The notes under the pieces: generated by a model
Seen by the model: the letters and a program-made list of their open reading frames with translations, nothing else
The model's database searches: none
Told to the model about the DNA's origin: nothing
Shown: piece after piece, positions 57,822 through 64,000 of the stretch
Numbering within the stretch: the stretch's first letter is position 1
How the letters are laid out: each line of letters begins with the position of its first letter
Assembly (NCBI RefSeq): GCF_000940805.1
Contig: NZ_CP007142.1
Span: 5,680,593 to 5,744,592 of the forward strand
Source: Gynuella sunshinyii YC6258
Lineage (GTDB): Bacteria > Pseudomonadota > Gammaproteobacteria > Pseudomonadales > Natronospirillaceae
DNA: 64,000 nucleotides
Reading direction: 5' to 3'
Made by a program: the position numbers and the translations under genes

Positions 57822-58379
57822 ATGAAACTCTGGTGGTTGATGACCCATCGTCCTGAGTGCAGCTACGCCCAACTCAAGCAACGTGGCTGTCTGGCAATTT
57901 ACTGGAAAGATTTGGGCTCCCTGGAACGATATATTCGGGTGCGCAATGGTTGGGAACGGCAGCTGAAAACCTATATCCAGGTCAAAGGTGACGTTGTCTT
58001 TGGTCAGAATCCCAAATGGCGCAAGGATTATCGGGAGCTGGATCAGGTACCACAGGCATTTATGAATTTTCTGTCCATTAAAGCCGGAGACCTGGTTATT
58101 GCCCTGGAGGCCGGTGCTGCGACTCAGCTCGGTAGAACTGAAGCCTTCGGAGTGGCAGAAGTAACTCAGGATACGTTAAACAGCTATCGCTATGACGATC
58201 GTTTTGACTATGCACACTGTGGTAGTCACGGACTGATCTGGCATGATTGGGACCGCATTCATTTTGGCGAACCCAAACTGCCGAAAAAGCCATTTATCTC
58301 CGTAACCGAAGACAATGGCCAGGAACTTGAACGGGCGCGGCAGGCTCTTGACTACATTAATGCCCGGAGTCCGGCTTAA
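57822..58379 (+). CDS. Hypothetical protein, possibly PUA/EVE-like
   Basis: A 185-residue soluble protein of unknown function starting MKLWWLMTHRPECSYAQLKQ, preceded by AAGG and AGG. The centre has a beta-barrel-like IKAGDLVIALEAGAATQLGR and FGVAEVTQDTLNSYRYDDRF, which loosely recalls EVE/PUA-like nucleic-acid-modification readers; this is a weak impression. It is rich in aromatic residues (several Trp and Tyr). Its last 23 bases overlap the convergent molybdoenzyme gene. An in-frame ATG-less extension to 57744 is unlikely. Confidence 0.7.
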   Translation: MKLWWLMTHRPECSYAQLKQRGCLAIYWKDLGSLERYIRVRNGWERQLKTYIQVKGDVVFGQNPKWRKDYRELDQVPQAFMNFLSIKAGDLVIALEAGAATQLGRTEAFGVAEVTQDTLNSYRYDDRFDYAHCGSHGLIWHDWDRIHFGEPKLPKKPFISVTEDNGQELERARQALDYINARSPA

Positions 58380-60417
58380 GCCAGATACTGGTATCGTGGA
58401 ATGCCGCACCACCCGCCGGATAACCGGGTTGTGCCGAAGTCAGCAGATTGATCCCCTGCCCTTCGATAAATGCCTCATCCGGCCACAATCCCTCAACAAT
58501 AACGGTGTCTGTATGCTGTCCGGTTGCAGCCTCAGCCACCAGCAATATTGACCCTTTGGCATTACCAATACGGATGCGCTCTCCATCGGCCACCCCCATA
58601 CGGTTCAGCACATCGACATGAACCCTGGCTTTTGGCTGTTGCTCTTTTTGGCGTGATGAGGCTATTTCATTGAAACTGGAATTGAGAAAATTTTGTGCCG
58701 GTGCCGTGACCAGCCTAAAAGGCTGCTGCTCAGAGGTCTCATCCGTTACCGCCCAGTGATCGGGCAAATCAGGCATACCCGGAGCCCGCGCCCCCATAGA
58801 TGCCCAGTCAGCACGAAAATGGAACCTGCCGTCAGCATGAGGAAAACCATTCAAAAAATGTGATTCTGCAAATGGAGTGCTGACATCCAGACCGCGTTGA
58901 TCATAAATTTCCTGTGCACTTGGATAGCCGGATGTTTTCAACGATTCATCCAGGATATCCCACGCACTCATCTCAAAACTACGATGCTTCACCCCCAGGC
59001 GCTGCCCAAGCGCACTAATGACCTCATGGTTGGAACGACATTCACCCGCCGCCGGCACCACCTGCCGTGCTACCTGTAAAACCGCATGACCATCGGGATT
59101 ATAAATATCGTCATGTTCCAGAAACATCGTGGCGGGTAAAACGATATCAGCCATTCGCGCGGTCTCAGTCATAAACTGCTCATGAACACAGACAAACAAA
59201 TCTTCACGATTGAAACCGGCCCGGACCTTGGCCGATTCCGGAGCCACGACCATCGGGTTGGTATTCTGAATCAACATGGCCATGACCGGAGCGCCGCCAC
59301 AGAGAGCTTCACTGTCACCGGTGAGAATATCGCCGATACGAGACATATCGAGCGTTCTGATCCCTGACTGTTTAAGCTCTTTGGCTTCGATCAGTTGCGT
59401 ATCCACTTTGGCCAGGGCACTGACTGAAAACAGCGCACCACCGCCCTCGACGGCCCAGGCTCCTGTCACCGCTGGCAAGCACGATACTGCATGCATATTG
59501 ACCGCGCCGTTGCGGGAGCGCGAAAAACCGTAGCCCAAACGCAAATAAGATTTTTTGGTACCACCGTATAAATGTGCAAATGCTTCTATTTCCTCAACGG
59601 TTAGCCCTGTAATGGAGGCAGCCCAGGCGGGTGTTTTATCGCGTAAATGCTGCTCCAACGCCTCCGGTTCATCGGTATAACGTTTCAGGTAATCCCAGTC
59701 CGCATAGCCCTCCCGAAACAGAACATGCATGACCGCACAAGCCAGTGCACCGTCTGTTCCCGGGCGAAGCGCCAAGTGCACATCCGCGCGCTGAGCGGTT
59801 TTATTATGGTATGGGTCTACCACCACCAGCTTGGCACCATTGCGCATGCCTGCCAGCGCATGGCTCATCACATGCACCTGAGTGGACACCACATTGGTTC
59901 CCCAGATCACAATGACTTCAGACTTCGCCATTTCGCGCGCATCTACGCCATTAAAACCACCGGCTCCAGCCTGCCACCCTGGATTGGACAAGCCAACGCA
60001 AATCGTGCCGGCCATATTGGAATAACCCTTGGCATGGCGCAGACGGTTAATACCCTTACGCATCAATAATCCCATGGTCCCGGCATAGTAATAAGGCCAG
60101 ACAGATTCTGCCCCATACTGTTGTTCCGCCCTGCTGAATGCCTCGGCCACTGTATCCAGAGCTTCATCCCAGGATATCTGTTCAAACTGACCACTCCCCT
60201 TCGGTCCAACCCGCCGAAGCGGATGTAACAATCGCTCCGGGTGATACATCCTTTCCTGATAGCGGGCCACCTTGCCGCAAATCACACCATCGGTATACGG
60301 CAGATCTTTAGAACCTTTTACTTTGCCAATGCGATGGCCATCAATACGTTCGACCTCCAAAGCGCAAACACTGGGGCAATCGTGAGGGCAGACGGAATAG
60401 ACAGTTTCTTGAGTCAT
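58357..60417 (-). CDS. Molybdopterin oxidoreductase (DMSO reductase/formate dehydrogenase superfamily)
   Basis: A cytoplasmic Mo/W-bis-MGD enzyme of about 686 residues without a Tat signal. The N-terminal 4Fe-4S motif is CPHDCPSVCAL plus a fourth Cys in DGVICGKVARYQ. The metal-ligand position in NMAGTICVGLSNPGWQAGAG carries Cys, as in Cys-type formate dehydrogenases and nitrate reductases. Cofactor-binding IVIWGTNVVSTQVHVM and the C-terminal molydopterin-dinucleotide domain (ARVHVDVLNRMGVADGERIRI) are present. The ATG at 60417 is preferred over 60438, since GGAGAAAGAG overlaps the first ATG. No partner subunit is adjacent, so substrate and electron partner are unknown. Confidence 0.88.
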   Translation of the reverse strand: MTQETVYSVCPHDCPSVCALEVERIDGHRIGKVKGSKDLPYTDGVICGKVARYQERMYHPERLLHPLRRVGPKGSGQFEQISWDEALDTVAEAFSRAEQQYGAESVWPYYYAGTMGLLMRKGINRLRHAKGYSNMAGTICVGLSNPGWQAGAGGFNGVDAREMAKSEVIVIWGTNVVSTQVHVMSHALAGMRNGAKLVVVDPYHNKTAQRADVHLALRPGTDGALACAVMHVLFREGYADWDYLKRYTDEPEALEQHLRDKTPAWAASITGLTVEEIEAFAHLYGGTKKSYLRLGYGFSRSRNGAVNMHAVSCLPAVTGAWAVEGGGALFSVSALAKVDTQLIEAKELKQSGIRTLDMSRIGDILTGDSEALCGGAPVMAMLIQNTNPMVVAPESAKVRAGFNREDLFVCVHEQFMTETARMADIVLPATMFLEHDDIYNPDGHAVLQVARQVVPAAGECRSNHEVISALGQRLGVKHRSFEMSAWDILDESLKTSGYPSAQEIYDQRGLDVSTPFAESHFLNGFPHADGRFHFRADWASMGARAPGMPDLPDHWAVTDETSEQQPFRLVTAPAQNFLNSSFNEIASSRQKEQQPKARVHVDVLNRMGVADGERIRIGNAKGSILLVAEAATGQHTDTVIVEGLWPDEAFIEGQGINLLTSAQPGYPAGGAAFHDTSIWLKPDSGH

Positions 60418-60588
60418 GTGATCAGGCTCTTTCTCCATGGGAAGGCGAAGTTTACAACAGACCGGGCAAGTACTGGCAAGTTTAAACGATTACGGTTACT
60501 AACAACCGAAGTTAAATATATCCAGCAAGCCAACAGAACAAATCCTGAAAAAATTCAATGGATTAGGAGATCCACCTCAGACACTTTC

Positions 60589-60618
60589 TTGTGACCCCAA
60601 AGAGACAAGTGTTATGAT
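60589..60618 (+). promoter_or_regulatory. Extended -10 promoter of the capsule export operon
   Basis: TTGTGA (60589-60594), 18-base spacer, TATGAT (60613-60618) preceded by TGT (extended -10). An ACACTT / AAGTGT dyad (60581-60586, 60607-60612) brackets it. Transcription would give a leader of about 150 bases. No JUMPStart/ops element was seen in the 363-base gap 60418-60780. Confidence 0.55.
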
Positions 60619-60780
60619 CCCGCCTCCATATTTACATATTGTCACCAGCATTAAATGCCAGTGAATATTTTTCCTTTGGCCGCAGAATGATTATCGGAAT
60701 AACGAAACTGTTTAACTATCACACAACCGATTACATTGATGCCATCACTCGTCGGACAGCGATCCGCGGGTTCTGTTGAT

Positions 60781-61569
60781 ATGTCCACATCCACTCGCTC
60801 CCCGCTGCAAGTCACATGGTCGGTTTGGAAAGCGCTCTTCCTGCGTGAAGCATTAACGCGATTGTTATCCGGAAGAGCGCAATGGTTTTGGCTGTTGCTG
60901 GAACCTGCGTTTCACGTGATTTACATGACGTTTATTTTTTCGGTCATCCGGGTGAGACATATTGGAGGGATTGATACTGCAATATGGTTGATGATTGGAA
61001 TGTTGGCTTTTTTTATGTTTCGCCGAACACTGGCACAGACCAGCAACGCAATAAATTCTAACAAATCATTGTTTACCTATAGACAAGTTAGGCCAGTTGA
61101 TACAGTCATCGTTCGGGCAGGACTGGAAGGCACCCTAATGTTTTTTGTAACAATTATTTTATTACTCTGCTTAGCACTGTTAGGGAAAAACATTTATCCA
61201 ACAGATATATTAAAAGTATCTGGGGCATTCTTTGGTTTATGGGCGTTTGGTCTCGGGACAGGGCTAATGATGTCTGTGGCCTCGGAGCTGATCCCAGAGA
61301 TTGGAAAGACCCTCAACCTAATCACCATGCCTTTACTTTGGATATCAGGCGTCATGTTTCCACTGAGTTCTATACCACAACCTTATCGAGACTGGTTACT
61401 ATGGAACCCGATAGTACACGGCGTTGAATACGCAAGGCTCGGTTTTGCCAGTTATTATCACACACTAAACGGTCTTAGCGAGAGCTATCTGTTTAAGGCC
61501 GCATTGGTATCAATATTTTTAGGACTATTACTCCATCGACGTTTTACTATGAAGCTGATGACACAATGA
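60781..61569 (+). CDS. Capsular polysaccharide ABC transporter permease (KpsM/CtrC type)
   Basis: A 262-residue ABC-2 permease with six hydrophobic segments that moves lipid-linked capsule polymer across the inner membrane. Typical features: ALFLREALTRLLSG before helix 1, LEPAFHVIYMTFIF, FFMFRRTLAQTSNAI, MPLLWISGVMFPLSSIP and NPIVHGVEYARLGF. The ATG at 60781 is chosen; the frame begins with TTG-ATG at 60736-60739 and an earlier start cannot be excluded. It overlaps the ATPase gene by four bases. Base composition is more AT-rich than neighbouring genes. Confidence 0.9.
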   Translation: MSTSTRSPLQVTWSVWKALFLREALTRLLSGRAQWFWLLLEPAFHVIYMTFIFSVIRVRHIGGIDTAIWLMIGMLAFFMFRRTLAQTSNAINSNKSLFTYRQVRPVDTVIVRAGLEGTLMFFVTIILLLCLALLGKNIYPTDILKVSGAFFGLWAFGLGTGLMMSVASELIPEIGKTLNLITMPLLWISGVMFPLSSIPQPYRDWLLWNPIVHGVEYARLGFASYYHTLNGLSESYLFKAALVSIFLGLLLHRRFTMKLMTQ

Positions 61570-62228
61570 TTATTGTTAATAACGTACACAAACGTTACCA
61601 GACCGACCAAGGCCCAGGAGATTGGATACTCAAGGGCGTTACATTCACTATCCCACCGAAACTTAATGTCGGACTTGTTGGCAGTAATGGCGCAGGCAAA
61701 TCAACCCTGTTACGTTTGGTTGGTGGGATAGATGAACCGAACAACGGCTCTATTGAACGTCTATGCAGAGTTTCCTGGCCAATGGGGTATGGAGGTGGCC
61801 TTCAAGGTTCACTAACAGGAAGACAGAATGCCAAATTTGTGTGTCGTATCCATGGCCATGAAAGTGACATTCCTGACAGAATTGCGTTTGTAGAAGATTT
61901 TGCTGAAATTGGTAAAGCTTTTGATCAACCAGTTAAAACATATTCATCGGGAATGAGATCACGGTTACAGTTCGCCCTTTCTATGGCATTCGATTTCGAT
62001 GTTTACATTTCTGACGAAGTCACTGCAGCTGGAGATGCTTCATTCAAACAAAAGGCCGCCGATGCATTCAAACGCGTAGCAGACCATGCCAGCATCATTA
62101 TGGTTTCCCATGGCGAAGGCACCCTTAAACAATTTTGTACCGCTGGTATCTGGTTACACCAGGGCAAAGCTTTCTGGTTTGATAGTATTGACGATGCTCT
62201 TTATGCCTATAAAAACAGTTACCAGTAA
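61566..62228 (+). CDS. Capsular polysaccharide ABC transporter ATPase (KpsT/CtrD type)
   Basis: A 220-residue ATPase partner of the KpsM-like permease. Walker A GSNGAGKST, signature TYSSGMRSRLQFALSMAF, Walker B VYISDEVTAAGD and switch IMVSHGEG are the KpsT variant forms. The short length and absence of a C-terminal polymer-binding domain point to the group 2 capsule (KpsT) branch, not Wzt. Start and stop overlap both neighbours, showing tight translational coupling. Confidence 0.93.
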   Translation: MIIVNNVHKRYQTDQGPGDWILKGVTFTIPPKLNVGLVGSNGAGKSTLLRLVGGIDEPNNGSIERLCRVSWPMGYGGGLQGSLTGRQNAKFVCRIHGHESDIPDRIAFVEDFAEIGKAFDQPVKTYSSGMRSRLQFALSMAFDFDVYISDEVTAAGDASFKQKAADAFKRVADHASIIMVSHGEGTLKQFCTAGIWLHQGKAFWFDSIDDALYAYKNSYQ

Positions 62229-63358
62229 TGACAAAATACACATTTATATCCAGCAAACCGGGTTTTATGCAAAAACTACTGCACAACAAAGTGATAACAT
62301 TCGCCATACTAGCTTCTATAATAGCAACAATTTATTGGGTGGCAATTGCTTCAGATCGTTATGTTTCCACAGCACAAATCATCATTCAGCGCACTGATCT
62401 GGCCAGCAGCCAGTCATTTGATTTCTCAAGCCTGCTTGGAGCGAGCAGTGGCACCAACAGGAGTGAACAGCTATTAATGCGGGAATACCTGCTTTCGATT
62501 GATATTCTCAAAAAACTCGATAAAGCATTACATATACGGGCCCACTACAGTGATCCCCGCTGGGATAGGCTCTCTCGGCTACAAAAGCAAGACATATCCA
62601 TCGAAGAGTTTCATCAATATTACCTTTCCCGAGTCAGTATTGAACTGGACGAATACTCTGGCCTGTTAGTGATTAAGGCACAGGCATTCGACCCCCAAAC
62701 CGCCCAGGCCATCACCAACTTCCTGGTACATGAAGGGGAAGATCACATGAACCAACTGGCTCACGACCTGGCACAAAATCAGGTCAGCTTTCTGGAAACT
62801 CAGGTCACAGAAATGTACCAACAGGCCCAACAGGCCAGACAAGCGGTACTGGACTTTCAAAATGAAAAGGGACTGATCTCTCCCGAGGCTACTGCCGAAA
62901 ACATTTCTGCCATTATCGGCTCATTACAGGGCCAGAAAGCCGAACTGGAAACCGAGCGTCAAGCCCTTGAAGCGTATCTGGTTCCCAGTCATCCGAACGT
63001 TACCAAAATCACCCAACAAATTGCCGCCATTGATAAACAAATTGAGCAGGAAAAGGCCAAACTCACAGCACCTGACGGCAACACCTTGAACCTGACTGTT
63101 GAAGAGTTCCAGCGCCTGCAACTTCAGGCTGGCTTTGCCCAGGATCTTTACAAATCGGCCCTGCTTGCACTGGAAAAAGGCCGGGTGGAAGCAACCCGCA
63201 CGATACAAAAAGTATCTGTCATCCAAACACCTACGCTCCCTGAATACCCGCTTGAGCCGAGACGACTGTATAATGCGACAGTATTTATTTTGTTAACCTT
63301 TATGCTGGCCGGAGTGATTCAATTACTAACCGCCATTGTTAAAGACCATAAGGATTGA
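62228..63358 (+). CDS. Capsule export inner-membrane protein (KpsE/CtrB type)
   Basis: A 376-residue polysaccharide co-polymerase/export protein bridging the transporter to the outer-membrane channel. There are membrane helices at both ends (ITFAILASIIATIYWVAIAS; LYNATVFILLTFMLAGVIQLL). A Wzz-like DRYVSTAQIIIQ segment follows the first. A periplasmic coiled coil lies at about 190-280, and a PTLPEYPLEPRR motif sits before the last helix. Its ATG shares one base with the kpsT-like stop (TAATG). Confidence 0.92.
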   Translation: MTKYTFISSKPGFMQKLLHNKVITFAILASIIATIYWVAIASDRYVSTAQIIIQRTDLASSQSFDFSSLLGASSGTNRSEQLLMREYLLSIDILKKLDKALHIRAHYSDPRWDRLSRLQKQDISIEEFHQYYLSRVSIELDEYSGLLVIKAQAFDPQTAQAITNFLVHEGEDHMNQLAHDLAQNQVSFLETQVTEMYQQAQQARQAVLDFQNEKGLISPEATAENISAIIGSLQGQKAELETERQALEAYLVPSHPNVTKITQQIAAIDKQIEQEKAKLTAPDGNTLNLTVEEFQRLQLQAGFAQDLYKSALLALEKGRVEATRTIQKVSVIQTPTLPEYPLEPRRLYNATVFILLTFMLAGVIQLLTAIVKDHKD

Positions 63359-63362
63359 GTAC

Positions 63363-64000
63363 ATGCCTTTGTCGTTTATTAAAACAAGCTTTATCTCTTT
63401 ACTCATCTTGATATCGTGTTTTGCGGTTGCACAGCAGTCGACACCACAGCCGACTCCTAATAGTTCAGATTCTCAACAACTGCCAGGATCATCTTATAAC
63501 AACATAAAAAACGGTGTGGATGGCCCCACCATTCAGCCCCAGTCACCACAGTATTTTGACTACTCAAACAATATTGCCTCGGACGTATTTGGCTCTAACC
63601 TGTTTACCGGTTCCTTCGCCCGTCAGGGGGCCACTCAGTTTAACCCGGATTATGCCATCGCCATTGGTGATAAAATCCAGGTACGACTTTGGGGAGCTTT
63701 CGAATACGGTGATCTGCTGACTGTTGATCCACAGGGCAATATATTTATTCCCAATGCCGGCCCGATCAGTGTTGTGGGTATCCGCAATAAAGATCTTCAA
63801 CAATTGGTGGAGTCATCCATTACCAAAGTCTTCAAGGCCAATGTTTACATATATGCCAGCCTTGCCGCAGCACAACCGGTCAGAGTATTTGTGAGTGGTT
63901 TTGTGAACCGCCCGGGACTGTACAGCGGCACGAGTATGGATAGCCTACTGCATTATCTGGATCAGGCTGGCGGTATCGATACAGAACGAGGCTCGTTTCT
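63363..64000 (+). CDS. Polysaccharide export outer-membrane protein (KpsD/CtrA-like), cut by window end
   Basis: The first about 212 codons of an exported protein starting at the ATG at 63363 (AAGGA upstream, four bases after the previous stop). The signal peptide runs ISLLILISCFAVAQ with cleavage near residue 24. The Poly_export domain is recognisable: YAIAIGDKIQVRLWGAFEYG, LTVDPQGNIFIPNAGPISV, and the SLBB-like VRVFVSGFVNRPGLYS with LLHYLDQAGGIDTERGSF. The frame is open to base 64000. It would form the outer-membrane exit for the capsule polymer; the rest of the locus lies to the right. Confidence 0.92.
   Translation, partial: MPLSFIKTSFISLLILISCFAVAQQSTPQPTPNSSDSQQLPGSSYNNIKNGVDGPTIQPQSPQYFDYSNNIASDVFGSNLFTGSFARQGATQFNPDYAIAIGDKIQVRLWGAFEYGDLLTVDPQGNIFIPNAGPISVVGIRNKDLQQLVESSITKVFKANVYIYASLAAAQPVRVFVSGFVNRPGLYSGTSMDSLLHYLDQAGGIDTERGSF

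Noticed and set aside
58357-60417. Assigning the molybdoenzyme as formate dehydrogenase or nitrate reductase
   Set aside because: The Cys ligand and 4Fe-4S motif occur in several groups and no partner subunit is present, so the substrate cannot be named.

Overview
The window looks like chromosomal DNA of a free-living, probably marine or aquatic gammaproteobacterium in the Oceanospirillales/Pseudomonadales sphere. The basis is family content and gene order: mreBCD-maf-rng-yhdP-nitrilase divergent from gatCAB, as in Pseudomonas relatives, together with EttA, TrmL, PflB and a group 2 capsule (Kps/Ctr) locus. I cannot name the species. GC looks moderate (about 50%) and dips over the capsule genes. 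I saw no rRNA, tRNA, CRISPR array, transposase, integrase or phage gene.

Layout. 1-3.9 kb: truncated glyA (minus), ettA (plus) and a membrane PAS protein with a degenerate GGDEF domain. 4.1-6.8 kb: one large Clp-N-like/KAP P-loop NTPase gene, the best candidate for an unusual accessory (possibly defence-like) system. 6.8-16.2 kb: the conserved cell-shape cluster on the minus strand (mreB, mreC, mreD, maf, rng, yhdP, nitrilase). 16.4-19.6 kb: gatCAB on the plus strand, ending in a strong terminator. 19.7-27.8 kb: a pyrimidine/hydantoin catabolism and uptake locus. It has dihydropyrimidinase and an ABC transporter on the minus strand, and a beta-ureidopropionase-type amidohydrolase on the plus strand. 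They are separated by a 477-base divergent control region whose two halves mirror each other, each carrying a sigma-54-like -24/-12 element. 27.9-31.7 kb: bioF-bioD-bioA followed by an overlapping ferritin-like diiron protein.

32.2-44.1 kb: a GLUG-repeat secreted protein, glcB, and a three-gene unit of secreted proteins (giant Ig-repeat lipoprotein with an EF hand, small exported protein, lipoprotein with a HEXXH zinc-protease motif). 44.4-52.2 kb: signalling genes (four-PAS GGDEF-EAL protein, MshEN-like/TPR protein, orphan histidine kinase), a DUF2892 membrane protein under an ArsR-type operator, and trmL. 52.3-55.5 kb: pflB with a long upstream region carrying FNR-like and two HexR-like boxes, then a decayed exported-protein gene. 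55.5-60.4 kb: a PuuB-like FAD oxidoreductase, a HAD phosphatase, an unknown 185-residue protein and a molybdopterin oxidoreductase. 60.6-64 kb: start of the capsule export operon (KpsM-, KpsT-, KpsE- and KpsD-like, the last cut by the window end).

The genes suggest an organism that can scavenge pyrimidines as a nitrogen source, ferment pyruvate without oxygen, use the glyoxylate bypass, make a capsule and coat its surface with repeat-rich secreted proteins. Functions come from reading translated motifs. No database search was possible, so family assignments are recognitions and not search results.
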